Source: Actinacidiphila paucisporea
GTDB taxonomy: Bacteria; Actinomycetota; Actinomycetes; Streptomycetales; Streptomycetaceae
NCBI RefSeq assembly: GCF_900142575.1
Contig: NZ_FRBI01000016.1
Coordinates: 1 to 64,000, forward strand
DNA length: 64,000 nt
Direction: 5' to 3'
Shown piece after piece: positions 42,995 through 51,841 of the stretch. The notes beneath the pieces are model-generated. The model worked only from the letters and a program-made list of their open reading frames with translations. It made no database searches and was not told the DNA's origin. The position numbers and the translations under genes are program-made. Numbering within the stretch: position 1 is the first letter of the stretch; each line of letters opens with the position of its first letter.

Positions 42995-43773
42995 GACGCC
43001 ACCTCCTCGGCCGTGATCACCCGGTTGTAGACCTCCGAGATGTCCCGGGCGGCGTAGCGGTCCCGCAGCGAGGCCGCGGAGCCGCGGTCGACGATCCGGC
43101 CGCCGCGCAGCAGCGCGATCTCGTCGCACAAGGTCTCCGCCTCCTCCAGGTAGTGGGTGGTCAGCAGCACGGTGGTGCCGCCGGCGTTGAGGCCCTTGAC
43201 CAGCCGCCAGATCTCCGAGCGCAGCTCGACGTCGACGCCGGCCGTCGGCTCGTCGAGGATGAGCAGGCGCGGCCGGTGCATCAGGGCCCGGGCGAGTACG
43301 AGCCGCCGCTGCATGCCGCCGGACAGCTCGTAGGCCCGCACGTCGGCCTTGTCGTCGAGGCGGAAGAGCTGGAGCAGCTCGTCCGCGCGCCGGACGGCCG
43401 CCCGGCGGCCGACGCCGTGGTAGCCGGCGTGGTAGATCAGGATCTGCCGGATCGACAGGAACCGGTCGACGTTGATCTCCTGTTCGGCCAGGCCCAGCAG
43501 CCGCCGGGCCTCACGGCTGCGGTGGTCGTGGCCGAAGACGGTGAGCGTGCCCGCCGTGGGACGGACGATGTTGCACACCGAGCCGATCAGCGTGGTCTTG
43601 CCGGCGCCGTTCGGGCCGAGCAGGCCGAAGAAGGCGCCGTCGGCGATCTCCAGGTCCAGTCCGGACACGGCGGTGAAGCCGTCCCGGTAGGTCTTGCTGA
43701 GCCCCCGGACGAGGAGGGCCGGCGGGCTCCCGCCGCCTGGGAGGGCGGCGGGAGCACCGGGGGTTGGGGACAT
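42991..43773 (-). CDS. ABC transporter ATP-binding protein (DrrA-like)
   Basis: A 260-residue ATPase: Walker A GPNGAGKTT, Q-loop LAEQEIN, signature LSGGMQRRLVLARAL, Walker B LLILDEPTAGVD, and H-loop LLTTHYLEEAE. It pairs with the ABC-2 permease, whose start codon it overlaps. It lies 19 bases after the LLM monooxygenase gene, apparently in the same transcript. Its role in a sulfur operon is not obvious; export of a by-product or metal ligand is a guess. Confidence 0.94.
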   Translation of the reverse strand: MSPTPGAPAALPGGGSPPALLVRGLSKTYRDGFTAVSGLDLEIADGAFFGLLGPNGAGKTTLIGSVCNIVRPTAGTLTVFGHDHRSREARRLLGLAEQEINVDRFLSIRQILIYHAGYHGVGRRAAVRRADELLQLFRLDDKADVRAYELSGGMQRRLVLARALMHRPRLLILDEPTAGVDVELRSEIWRLVKGLNAGGTTVLLTTHYLEEAETLCDEIALLRGGRIVDRGSAASLRDRYAARDISEVYNRVITAEEVAS

Positions 43774-43792
43774 CGGACACCTCGGCCTTCGC

Positions 43793-45115
43793 CTAGTGGA
43801 ACTGGTTGGCCGGCACCGGGAGCCCGTAGTGCTCGCGGAGGGTGCTGCCTTCGTACTCCTCGCGGAACAGGCCCTTGCCGCGCAGGATCGGCAGCACCTG
43901 CTCGATGAAGGTCGCCAGGCCGGACGGCAGCGCGGGGGCCATGATGTTGAACCCGTCCGCGGCGCCGCCCACGAACCAGTCGGTGATCGTGCCCGCCACC
44001 TGTTCGGGCGTGCCGACGAACTCGAAGTGGCCGCGGCCGCCGCCGAGCCGGGACAGAATCTGACGGACCGTCAACTGCTCGCGCACGGCCAGCTCGATGA
44101 TCAGATCGGAGCGGCTCTGCGACCCTTCGAGCTTGGGCCGGGCGAGGATGGCGGCCGGCAGCGGCTCGTCGAGGGCGAACGCCGACGGCTCGGTCTCGAA
44201 GACCGCGGCGAGCTGCCGCAGCCCGTACTCCGGTATCCGCAGGTCGTCGAACTGCTGGGCCAGCTCCCGGGCCTCCCGCTCGGTCGACCCGATGTACGGG
44301 ACGATGCCGGGCAGGACGATCACGCCGTCCGGGTCGCGCCCGGCCGCCGCGGTCCGCGCCTTGATGTCGCGGTAGAAGTCGGCGGCCCGCTCGTAGGTCC
44401 GGTGGGCGGTGAAGATCGCCTCGGCGTGCCGCGCCGCGAAGTCCTTGCCGTCCTCGGAGGAGCCGGCCTGGACGAGCAGCGGGTAGCCCTGCGGGGGACG
44501 TTCGACGTTGAGCGGGCCGGCCACCGTGAAGTGCGCCCCCCGGTGGTCGATCCGGTGGATCCGTCCTGGGTCGGCGTACAGTCCCGCCGCCTTGTCGGCG
44601 ACGACGGCCTGCGACTCCCAGCTGTCCCACAGCGCCTTGGCGACCCGCAGGAACTCGTCGGCCCGGGCGTAGCGCCCGGCATGGTCGGGAATGGTGTCGA
44701 GGCCGAAGTTGGCCGCTTCCTCCGCCCCGGCCGAGGTGACGATGTTCCAGCCGGCCCGGCCGCCGCTGACGTGGTCCACCGACGCGAGCCGGCGGGCCAG
44801 GTTGTACGGCTCGTTGTACGTCGAGGAGACGGTGGCGATGAGCCCGATCCTGCTGGTCGCCTGGGACAGCGCGGTCAGCAGCGTCAGCGGTTCGAGCTGG
44901 CCGGGCGGGCGGAACTCGCCGGTGCCGGTGATGGCCGGGCCGTCGGCGAGGAAAAGCGAGTCGAACTTGGCGCTCTCGGCCAGCCGGGCGAGTTCGATCC
45001 AGTGCCCGAGGTCGAAGTCGGCCCGCGGGTTGCTGTCGGGCAGCCGCCACGACGCCTCGTGGTGGCCGGCCTCCATGAGGAAGGCGTTGAGGTGGAGCCG
45101 GCGTTGCGCGCTCAT
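43793..45115 (-). CDS. LLM class flavin-dependent monooxygenase (NtaA/DszA-like)
   Basis: A 440-residue FMN-dependent TIM-barrel monooxygenase of the NtaA/SnaA/DszA/DmoA group, which uses FMNH2 from a separate reductase to cleave C-S or C-N bonds. Family blocks: SWRLPDSNPRADFDLGHWIE, LARLAESAKFDSLFLADGPA, NEPYNLARRLASVDHVSGGR with AGWNIVTS, and YPLLVQAGSSEDGKDFAARH. The length is normal. No flavin reductase is present here. In this operon it would release sulfite from an organosulfur compound brought in by the neighbouring transporter. Confidence 0.93.
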   Translation of the reverse strand: MSAQRRLHLNAFLMEAGHHEASWRLPDSNPRADFDLGHWIELARLAESAKFDSLFLADGPAITGTGEFRPPGQLEPLTLLTALSQATSRIGLIATVSSTYNEPYNLARRLASVDHVSGGRAGWNIVTSAGAEEAANFGLDTIPDHAGRYARADEFLRVAKALWDSWESQAVVADKAAGLYADPGRIHRIDHRGAHFTVAGPLNVERPPQGYPLLVQAGSSEDGKDFAARHAEAIFTAHRTYERAADFYRDIKARTAAAGRDPDGVIVLPGIVPYIGSTEREARELAQQFDDLRIPEYGLRQLAAVFETEPSAFALDEPLPAAILARPKLEGSQSRSDLIIELAVREQLTVRQILSRLGGGRGHFEFVGTPEQVAGTITDWFVGGAADGFNIMAPALPSGLATFIEQVLPILRGKGLFREEYEGSTLREHYGLPVPANQFH

Positions 45116-45154
45116 GATTGCTCTTTCTCCGTCGGTTCGGTGGCGGGCACGCGG

Positions 45155-46195
45155 TCAGCCGAGCTTCGAGCTGTCGAAGCCGGCCGGCAGCAGGCTGTCG
45201 GTGACCGTGGCGACGTCGACCTTCTTGGTGATCTGGCCGGCCTCCAGGAAGGCGTCGCTGAGCTTCTGCTCGGCGGTGATGTCCGCCGGCTCGACCGGGG
45301 TCACCCGGGTCTCGACGGTGGTCAGGATCGACTTGGCGTCGGCCAGCGGGATGCCCTCCTCCTTGGAGAGGGCCGCCGCGTACTCGTCGGGGTGCTTGAC
45401 GCCCCACGCGAACTCGCCGGACAGCCGCTTCAGCAGGTCGGTGAGGGCCGCGCGCCTGGCCGGGTCGTTCAGCGACTTCTCGCTGGCCACGTAGTAGTTG
45501 CTGGTCTGGTCGATCGGCGGCAGGCCCTTGGCCAGGATCCGCGCACCCTGCTTGACCGCGATCGCCGACTGCGGGTTCCAGATCGCCCAGGCGTCCACCT
45601 TGCCGGTGGCGAACGCCGTGGCGCCGGCCGCCGGGTCGAGGAAGGTGAGCTGCACGTCCTTGGTGGTCAGGCCGACGCTCTTGAGCGCGTTCAGCGCCAG
45701 GCCGTGGGCCGAACTGCCCTGCGGGACTGCGAGCTTCTTGCCCTTGAGGTCCACGAGCGTGCGGATCGTGGAGCCCTTGGGCACGATGATGTTCTCGGCC
45801 GGCTGGGTGGGCGTGAGGGAGCGGGTGACCGCGACGATCTTGAAGCCGAACTCCTTGGCGGCGCCGGTGATCGGCGGCACGTCGCCGACGCTCCCGAGGT
45901 CGATGTCGCCCGACGCGGCGGCCTGCACGAGCGGCGGGCCGAAGGTGAACCGGGCGAACTTCACCTTGTAGCCGGCGTTGTCGAACGCGCCAGTGGTCTT
46001 CGCCAGTTCCTGGCTGCCGTCGCCGCCGTTGTCGCCGATGGTGAAGGTGTACTTGCTCCACTCCGGGTGGCTCGCGGCCGACCCGCTGGGGCCGGCCGGC
46101 GGCGCGGCCTTCGATGACGAACCGCAGGCGGCGAGGCCGGCCGTCAAAGCGAGCACGCCAACGGCGCCGAACAGTCGGAAGGTCGTTCTGGACAT
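45155..46195 (-). CDS. ssuA: Sulfonate-type ABC transporter substrate-binding lipoprotein
   Basis: A 346-residue SsuA/TauA-like periplasmic-binding-fold lipoprotein. The lipobox is LAAC (residues 21-24), followed by a Ser/Pro tether. Characteristic segments are TFGPPLVQAAASGDIDLGSV, VGDVPPITGAAKEFGFKIVA, KKLAVPQGSSAHGLALNALK and GKVDAWAIWNPQSAI. It delivers a sulfonate or similar organosulfur ligand to the SsuBC-like transporter encoded just upstream. The symbol reflects family and context; the ligand is not proved. Confidence 0.9.
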   Translation of the reverse strand: MSRTTFRLFGAVGVLALTAGLAACGSSSKAAPPAGPSGSAASHPEWSKYTFTIGDNGGDGSQELAKTTGAFDNAGYKVKFARFTFGPPLVQAAASGDIDLGSVGDVPPITGAAKEFGFKIVAVTRSLTPTQPAENIIVPKGSTIRTLVDLKGKKLAVPQGSSAHGLALNALKSVGLTTKDVQLTFLDPAAGATAFATGKVDAWAIWNPQSAIAVKQGARILAKGLPPIDQTSNYYVASEKSLNDPARRAALTDLLKRLSGEFAWGVKHPDEYAAALSKEEGIPLADAKSILTTVETRVTPVEPADITAEQKLSDAFLEAGQITKKVDVATVTDSLLPAGFDSSKLG

Positions 46196-46263
46196 GTGTT
46201 TCTCACGTGCTTTCTGTCGTGTGGCGGAACGGGGACCGTGGGACGGAAACCGCGGAAGAGGAC

Positions 46264-46998
46264 TCAGTGCTGGTCGGCGAGGCCGAGGTCGGCCAGGAGG
46301 GCGGCGCGCAGCTCCTCGCGGGCAGCGCTCGCTTCGCGGTCGGCGGCCGCGAGCTGGACCGCGTGCGAGGTGCCGATGCGCCCCTGGCCCATCACGACGA
46401 TGCGGTCCGCCAGCGCGATCGCCTCGTCGACGTCGTGGGTGACGAGCAGCATGGCCGCGTGGTGCTTGCTGCGCAGCGCCCGGACCAGGCCGTGCATGCG
46501 CAGCCGGGTGATCGCGTCAAGCGCCGCGAACGGCTCGTCGAGCAGGACGAGTTCGGGCTCCGACACCAGGGCTCGGGCCAGCGCCACCCGCTGGGCCTCG
46601 CCGCCGGACAGCTCCTTGGGCCAGGCCTTCTCGCGGCCGGCCAGTCCGACCTCGGCGAGCGCTACCCGGGCCCGCTCCTCGGCGTCCGGCCCGCGCAGGC
46701 CGAGGGTGATGTTGCGCAGCAGCCGCTGCCACGGCAGCAGGCGGTCGCCCTGGAAGACGATCGCGCGCCTGGCAGGGACCTCCACCCGTCCCCCGTCGGG
46801 GCGGTCCAGCCCGGCCAGCAGCCTCAGCAGGGTGCTCTTGCCGCAGCCGGAGGGGCCGAGCAGCACCACGAGTTCGTCCTCGGCGATGGCCAGGTCCAGG
46901 TGGTCGAGCACCACCCGGTCGCCGAACCGGCGGACGACCTTCTCGACCAGGGCCCCGGTCCGCTGCCGGGGCTGCCGCGTCACCGTCGTGGAGCTCAT
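46264..46998 (-). CDS. ssuB: Sulfonate-type ABC transporter ATPase
   Basis: A 244-residue SsuB/TauB-like ATPase: Walker A GPSGCGKST, Q-loop IVFQGDRLLPWQRLLRNITL, signature LSGGEAQRVALARALV, Walker B LVLLDEPFAALD, and H-loop LLVTHDVDEAI. The QGDRLLPW Q-loop is typical of the nitrate/sulfonate/taurine subfamily. Its ATG overlaps the permease stop (ATGA). Confidence 0.92.
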   Translation of the reverse strand: MSSTTVTRQPRQRTGALVEKVVRRFGDRVVLDHLDLAIAEDELVVLLGPSGCGKSTLLRLLAGLDRPDGGRVEVPARRAIVFQGDRLLPWQRLLRNITLGLRGPDAEERARVALAEVGLAGREKAWPKELSGGEAQRVALARALVSEPELVLLDEPFAALDAITRLRMHGLVRALRSKHHAAMLLVTHDVDEAIALADRIVVMGQGRIGTSHAVQLAAADREASAAREELRAALLADLGLADQH

Positions 46999-47882
46999 GC
47001 CACCTCATAACCAGGGCGCCACCGCAGCAGCACCCGCTCGAGAACCCGGACGAACTGGTCGGCGACCAGGCCGAGGAGTGAGTAGATCGCCAGGCCCACG
47101 AAGACCTGGTTGGTCTGGAGGTAGGTCTGTCCCTGCGTGATGAGGAAGCCCAGGCCCTGGTCGGCGTTGACCGTCTCGGCCGCGACCAGGCCGAGGATGC
47201 TGTAGGCGAGGGAGAACCGCAGGCCCACCAGGAAGCCCGGCAGCGCGCCGGGCACCAGCACCCGGCTCACCAGGCGCCAGGTGCCCGCGCCCGTCGTGCG
47301 GGTCATCTCGATCAGCCGCTGGTCGACGCCGCGGATCGCCGCGAACAGGTTGAGGTACATCGGGACGCCGGCGCCGAACGAGATCAGCAGCACCTTCGTC
47401 AGCTCGTCGATGCCGAACCACACGATCATCAGCGGCAGCACCGCGAGCAGCGGGATCGTGTTGAGGACCTGCACGAGGCCGTTGAACAGGTACTCGCCGC
47501 TGCGCAGCAGGCCGCCCAGCACGCCGGTGACGATGCCCGCCGTCAGGCCGATCGCGAGGCCCAGCCCGGCCCGCCGCAGCGAGATGGACAGGTCCGGGCC
47601 GAGCACGCCCTGCCGCCACAGGTCGACCGCGGACTTCACGATCGATGTCGGCGCCGGGGCGTACGTCGCCGACAGCGCCCCGGCCTTGGAGAGGACCTCC
47701 CAGACGACGAGGATCACGACCGGTGTGGTGTAGATGCCCAGCGGCCAGCGCAGCCGCGTGGCGAGCGCGGCCAGCGGTGTGCGGCGGCGGGCGTCGCGCG
47801 GCAGGAAGACCTCGCGCGCCTGCTCCTCGGGCCTGCCGGTGTCCGACTCGACGGCCGGCGCCTCCAGGCGGACGTCGATCAT
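46995..47882 (-). CDS. ssuC: Sulfonate-type ABC transporter permease
   Basis: A 295-residue SsuC/TauC-like inner-membrane permease. Hydrophobic helices include PLGIYTTPVVILVVWEVLSK and GLGLAIGLTAGIVTGVLGG. The cytoplasmic EAA loop appears as MTRTTGAGTWRLVSRVLVPG followed by ALPGFLVGLRFSLAYSIL. The ATGA overlaps with the dioxygenase gene before it and the ATPase gene after it show tight translational coupling. Confidence 0.92.
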   Translation of the reverse strand: MIDVRLEAPAVESDTGRPEEQAREVFLPRDARRRTPLAALATRLRWPLGIYTTPVVILVVWEVLSKAGALSATYAPAPTSIVKSAVDLWRQGVLGPDLSISLRRAGLGLAIGLTAGIVTGVLGGLLRSGEYLFNGLVQVLNTIPLLAVLPLMIVWFGIDELTKVLLISFGAGVPMYLNLFAAIRGVDQRLIEMTRTTGAGTWRLVSRVLVPGALPGFLVGLRFSLAYSILGLVAAETVNADQGLGFLITQGQTYLQTNQVFVGLAIYSLLGLVADQFVRVLERVLLRWRPGYEVA

Positions 47883-48775
47883 GCCGCGATCTCCTGCACG
47901 CTGCTGTAGTGCGACGCGTCGCCGACCAGTGCCCGGCTGCGGCTGCCGTCGACGCCGACCGGCACGTCGCCGGCGACCGTGACGCGGTTGAGGCGGCGCG
48001 GGTGGTCGTCGTAGTTGTCGATGGCGTAGTGCTGGGTGATCCGGTTGTCGAAGACCAGCAGTTGGCCGGGCGACCAGGTCCAGCGCAGGACGTTCTCCGG
48101 GCGGGTCACGTACGACTGGAAGATGCGCAACAGGTCGGCCGAGTCACTGCTCGGCAGGCCGACGATCCGCTTGGCGAACCCGCCGATGAACAGGCCGCGC
48201 TCGCCCGTCAGCGGGTGCACCCGGACCACCGGGTGCTCCGCCTCGTACGGCGTCGAGACGAACACCCGGTCGTACTCCTCGCGCCGCGCCGTCGTCCGCT
48301 CGGAGCGCGCGTAGTCGTACTGGTTGGTGTGCACCACCCGCAGCGAGTCGGCGAGGACGCGCAGCGGCTCGGGCAGGTCGCGGTAGGCCGCGGCCGTGTT
48401 CGCGATCAGCGTCTCGCCGCCGTACGGCGTGGTCACGATGCTGCGCAGCGTGGTGACCTGCGGCGGGTTGACCACGAAGGTGACGTCGGTGTGCCACACG
48501 TTGGACTTGGACGTCTCGCTGTCGACGGCGAGCACGTTCGTGGTGCCGTCGGCGGCGGGCACGTTGGGGTGGGCGGTGGTGAGGCGGCCGAACCACCCGG
48601 CCACGCGCTCCTGGCCGGCGTTGTCGAGGCGCACGTCGTCGAAGACGATCGCCTTGTGCTCGTTGAGGGCGTCACGCAGTGCCGCGATCGTCGAGGGGTC
48701 GGGCGTCGTCGTGAAGTCGACGCCTTCGATCACCGCGCCGATGCGGCTCGTGAGCTTGCGGATGGACAGAGGCAT
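47879..48775 (-). CDS. tauD: TauD/TfdA family Fe(II)/2-oxoglutarate dioxygenase
   Basis: A 298-residue non-heme iron dioxygenase that would oxidise taurine or another sulfonate or sulfate ester to aldehyde and sulfite/sulfate. Iron ligands are visible: His95 and Asp97 in VWHTDVTF, and His249 in NRITQHYAID. Arg260/261 lies in DDHPRRLNRVTVAG and binds 2-oxoglutarate. Also conserved are GGETLIANTAAAYRDLPEPL and VRVHPLTGERGLF. The ATG at 48775 is chosen because the longer open frame upstream is not protein-like. First structural gene of the operon, 481 bases after the leader peptide. The symbol denotes the family, not proven taurine use. Confidence 0.92.
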   Translation of the reverse strand: MPLSIRKLTSRIGAVIEGVDFTTTPDPSTIAALRDALNEHKAIVFDDVRLDNAGQERVAGWFGRLTTAHPNVPAADGTTNVLAVDSETSKSNVWHTDVTFVVNPPQVTTLRSIVTTPYGGETLIANTAAAYRDLPEPLRVLADSLRVVHTNQYDYARSERTTARREEYDRVFVSTPYEAEHPVVRVHPLTGERGLFIGGFAKRIVGLPSSDSADLLRIFQSYVTRPENVLRWTWSPGQLLVFDNRITQHYAIDNYDDHPRRLNRVTVAGDVPVGVDGSRSRALVGDASHYSSVQEIAA

Positions 48776-49256
48776 GAGGAGGTCCCCTCGAAAAAGGAGG
48801 CACGCTGCCGGGTGCCGGGACGTGGAGTGAACGGGCGGTTGCGCGGGGCCGCACGGCCGCGGGACCGCCGGGTCGGTCCGGGGGCGCGGTGGGCGGTCGG
48901 TGACGGTGTGAGGGGTGCCGGCGACGGGTGGGGTGGGCGGGGGTGCGTTCTTCCGGTTCGGCGCGGTGGCCGCGACCGCCCCTGACCGCACGTGGCGTCC
49001 CCGGCCTCGGACCTGCCGACGGCGTGACATGTCCAGGCCTCTTCGCCCGTACGTGGTGCGTCCGCGGGGTCCCGGTGCCGCGCTCACCGCTCACCGCGGC
49101 CGCGGCCGTGCGCGCAGAGGTGGAGACAGGCGGTCAGGAAAGGACGGCGAGGATCCCGCCGGAAGGAACTGATGTGTTGCGGGCGGCTGCGTGCCGCCTT
49201 CCCCGCGTGTGCGCCGTGGGCGCGCACAGGCCCCCTACCGGGGGGCGGTCACCCGG
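48776..49256. other. Long 5' leader of the sulfur operon
   Basis: About 480 bases between the leader-peptide stop and tauD on the minus strand. No gene is supported. The hairpin at 49230-49246 is the only structure I can point to by eye. The length suits attenuation or antitermination control. Confidence 0.5.
49230..49246 (-). promoter_or_regulatory. Hairpin just after the leader-peptide stop
   Basis: GCCCCC (49230-49235) can pair with GGGGGC (49241-49246) around a five-base loop, about ten bases downstream of the leader stop on the minus strand. A ribosome stalled at the two Cys codons near the end of the leader would change folding here. There is no T-run, so a Rho-dependent or anti-structure mechanism is as likely as a classical terminator. 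Confidence 0.4.
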
Positions 49257-49334
49257 TCAGCGACAACAGAAGACGCTGGACACACGCCCGAAGTCGATGT
49301 GGCGGCGCTTGGCCAAGGCCAGGTGCGGGTTCAT
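49257..49334 (-). CDS. Cysteine-type regulatory leader peptide
   Basis: A 25-residue peptide containing AKRRHIDFGRVSSVFCCR at its end, immediately before TGA. The RRHxDxxRVSS...C pattern is that of the actinobacterial putative leader peptides found before sulfur-assimilation and sulfonate operons. The two consecutive Cys codons (TGT TGT) lie three and two codons before the stop, as needed for ribosome stalling when charged tRNA-Cys is scarce. The position and direction, ahead of a TauD-Ssu operon, fit. No strong ribosome site precedes the ATG. Confidence 0.8.
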   Translation of the reverse strand: MNPHLALAKRRHIDFGRVSSVFCCR

Positions 49335-49802
49335 GGAACGGGAGTTCAGCAGACGCCCGGCGCTTTGGTCAAGGCTTTCGCGAACGCTCTTGCATGGTGG
49401 ACACGCGCGATGGACGAGGTCCGCGGGCTTTTCGCCCGATCACCTGGCTACGGGCCGCCACCGGGGACCGCGGCGGCCGTCCGCGATGTGGACGGCGGCG
49501 AGGTGAACGTCCGTGATGTGGACGGCCGTTGTCCGGCTCGTCGGAGCCTGCCAAGATCCACGTCCATAGGTGGGAGATGAGCGTCAGTCACGGGCGTTCG
49601 TGATCGCGGATTCGGCGACCCTCTGTTGCCCCGGCACGGAAAGTGGTCCAGAACCACGTTTCACGCGTCGCCGACACTCCGGTAGTGACCCGCGGTTCGG
49701 TAACCGCGGGCTCGGGTGCGGCCGCCGCCCCGCACGGGTGAGAGAGCGAACCGCTGCCCTCAGAACGGCGGTTCACCGGTGGGCGGAGTCCGGGAGCGCC
49801 CG
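49335..49802. other. Promoter-side region of the sulfur operon
   Basis: 468 bases without a supported gene, between the leader peptide and the convergent end of the thaumatin-like gene. It holds the direct repeat at 49479-49526 and, presumably, the operon promoter. Confidence 0.45.
49479..49526. repeat. Two 18-base direct repeats, possible operator pair
   Basis: GTCCGCGATGTGGACGGC at 49479-49496 and GTCCGTGATGTGGACGGC at 49509-49526 differ at one base and start 30 bases apart, close to three helical turns. Each contains the short inverted repeat GTCC...GGAC. They lie 145-192 bases upstream of the leader ATG on the minus strand, where an operator of the sulfur operon would be expected. Confidence 0.5.
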
Positions 49803-50906
49803 CTACGGGCTGACACCCCATGTGATCCGGTAGTCGCACTCCCCCGCGCAGGTCAGCACGCTGGTCGCGTCGTCGTTGACATACGAGTACGCGAACGGCT
49901 CGGCCTTCTTGAACACCGCCGCGGAGTCGACCGGCCACGACGAGGGGACGCACTTCGAGCGGGGCGCGTAGGAGCCGGTGCAGCAGGTGCTGTCCGTCTT
50001 GTAGACCAGGCAGGCGCTCAGGCACGCCACGACCTTGCCGCCACGCACACGCTGCAGCGCCTTGGGGCAGCCCACGTTGGCGTCATGGGTGCAGCCGGCC
50101 GCCGTGCAGCCCCGCGAGTTCATCTTGTCCTTGGAGGACCCACCGGAACTGTTGATCCACATCGGCAGGTTGTTGCCCTCGACGAGGCTGACGTCGTAGA
50201 AATCCATGCCGTTCCAGGCGTTGAGGTTGAACTCGGCGAGGGTGGAGGGGAATTCGCCCCACGTGCGGCCGCACTGGAAGTGCCCGCAGTCGCCGGTCAC
50301 GCAGTGGCCGTTGCCCGCGGAGTCGAACGAGCACCCGGTCCGCGCCCACACCCGTACGTCCCAGTGGTCCGGGACCGTGAAGCTCAAGCTCGCCCCCGGC
50401 GCGAGCACCCATCCCGTCGCCTGGATCGGATGGTCGGGATCGGCCGCGATGGCGGGCCAGATAGTCTGGCCGAGGCGGTTGACCAGGGTCACCGTCCGCT
50501 TGCCCGCCGCATGGGTGGAAGCCGGCGCCGCAGGCTGCTTCGCGCCGGCGGACGCCGAGGGGGAAGCAGCGGACGGCTTGGCGGCCCTCGCGCTCGGGGA
50601 GGGGGACTTCGACGGGCGCGCGGAAGCCGACACGGAAGAAGTGGTCGCCGCTTGGGCGCCCGGGGAGCCGCTCGCGGTCACTGTGCCGGGCGTGACATCG
50701 GCGTCGGCCGCCGCCACGCCCCGGTCCGACGCGTCACCGCCGCGCCCGGCGGAGACGAGGTACCCGGCGAGTACCGCGAGGCACGCTGCCACCACGATCC
50801 CGGCGAGCCGCACCCGGCCCCGACGCGCGGACGACCGGTGGGCCGGACTCCGCCGCCCCGAGGGCCCTGCCGCTGACCAGCGTGTTCCTCCTCCGCCCCT
50901 TCTCAT
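49803..50906 (-). CDS. Membrane-anchored thaumatin-like protein
   Basis: A 367-residue protein: a basic cytoplasmic start, one transmembrane helix about 34-51 (GIVVAACLAVLAGYLVSA), a Ser/Ala/Pro linker to about 135, then a thaumatin-like domain: RTVTLVNRLGQTIWPAIAAD, RVWARTGCSFDSAGNGHCVT, GDCGHFQCGRTWG, AEFNLNAWNGMDFYDVSLVE and CLVYKTDSTCCTGSYAPRSK. The many Cys residues match the disulfide-rich plant-type fold. The acidic Glu/Asp residues of the cleft are partly present. Such proteins may bind beta-glucan or act against fungi. AAGGAGG precedes the ATG. Confidence 0.92.
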   Translation of the reverse strand: MRRGGGGTRWSAAGPSGRRSPAHRSSARRGRVRLAGIVVAACLAVLAGYLVSAGRGGDASDRGVAAADADVTPGTVTASGSPGAQAATTSSVSASARPSKSPSPSARAAKPSAASPSASAGAKQPAAPASTHAAGKRTVTLVNRLGQTIWPAIAADPDHPIQATGWVLAPGASLSFTVPDHWDVRVWARTGCSFDSAGNGHCVTGDCGHFQCGRTWGEFPSTLAEFNLNAWNGMDFYDVSLVEGNNLPMWINSSGGSSKDKMNSRGCTAAGCTHDANVGCPKALQRVRGGKVVACLSACLVYKTDSTCCTGSYAPRSKCVPSSWPVDSAAVFKKAEPFAYSYVNDDATSVLTCAGECDYRITWGVSP

Positions 50907-51579
50907 CGGACCCTCCTTGTGGTGTGCGCGCCCGCGGTGGCCACCGCGCACGGGGCCGGGCCGACGTTCGACGACTCAGGACGACGCATCTCGCACCACT
51001 CCAGGGGATTGCCCACCAGTCGCTGCTCCCGGGCACTTGCCGGGGCAGCGTCTCCTCACTTCAGGAGACGGCTGCCGGTCCCCCGGGATAACACAGATCC
51101 GCGAACCGGTGGGGTACGCCTTGGCGGCCGTGACCCGCACATGGCGCCGACGGATCGGCAGGATCAGTGGAGGGCCGGCAACCTGGTCGGGGGCGAACCG
51201 GCAGCGGCCACCGTCACCATCGCTGTCAACAACGAGTGGCTCCCTCGTTCCCGTCGGCGACGAGGTTCGCAAGGGTCAGAGCCGGCACCAGAAGATCTGG
51301 CGCCGGGTGCCGGCCTGGTGGGCGCTGGGCCCACAGGGCCACACGGCAGCCGCGCTCACAGCCCGCATCGAGCGGGCCACGTGGCAGGAGATCCTTGCCA
51401 TGCACCGTTCATACGATCAGGCGTGGCCACCCTGCCACCAGGACCGCGCTCGGTACGAGGCCAAGGATCTCGCAACGACCGCCGGCCGTAGCACGCCGAG
51501 AGCCGCATTGAGGTCCGCACTGAGCGGACGCGCCGTGGGAGCCCTTGGGCGAGCCGGGGCGCTCCCACGGAAAGAGGAT
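50907..51579. other. Decayed region
   Basis: No intact gene. One plus-strand stretch (about 51290-51470: VPAWWALGPQGHTAAALTAR, IERATWQEILAMHRSYDQAW) is protein-like but interrupted and unrecognised. Confidence 0.4.
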
Positions 51580-51754
51580 CGAAGACTTCTCCGACGAGCG
51601 GAAGACGGCAGCCTTCGCAGCCGCCTCCCTGGCTGTCGAAGACCTGTCCCCCGACCTGGCCCAGCGCCTCCTCGGCCCCCGGCAGTTCTCCCTCGGGGAC
51701 ATCCGCACCTGGTCGGTCCCCTTCTGGGCCGACGCCGACTCCGCAGTGTCCTGA
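51580..51754 (+). pseudogene. C-terminal fragment of an unknown protein
   Basis: The frame reads DERKTAAFAAASLAVEDLSP, then DLAQRLLGPRQFSLGDIRTW and SVPFWADADSAVS before TGA. It has real-protein composition (helical, balanced charge) but no start and no known family. It may belong with the unidentified coding-like stretch near 51290-51470 in another frame. Confidence 0.4.
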
Positions 51755-51841
51755 CCACGCCGAGGCCGGCTACCAACGGTCCGCCGAGCGCCGTACCCAG
51801 GGGCACCGACAGGGCCCCGACGGCGGAGCACCCGCGAGGGC

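Noticed and set aside
43587..46117. Long open frames on both strands across the sulfur operon
   Set aside because: They overlap three well-supported genes (ABC ATPase, LLM monooxygenase, substrate-binding protein) and show no motif.
49479..49526. The two direct repeats as a start of a CRISPR array
   Set aside because: Only two copies, 18 bases each with a 12-base gap; no further repeats and no cas genes.
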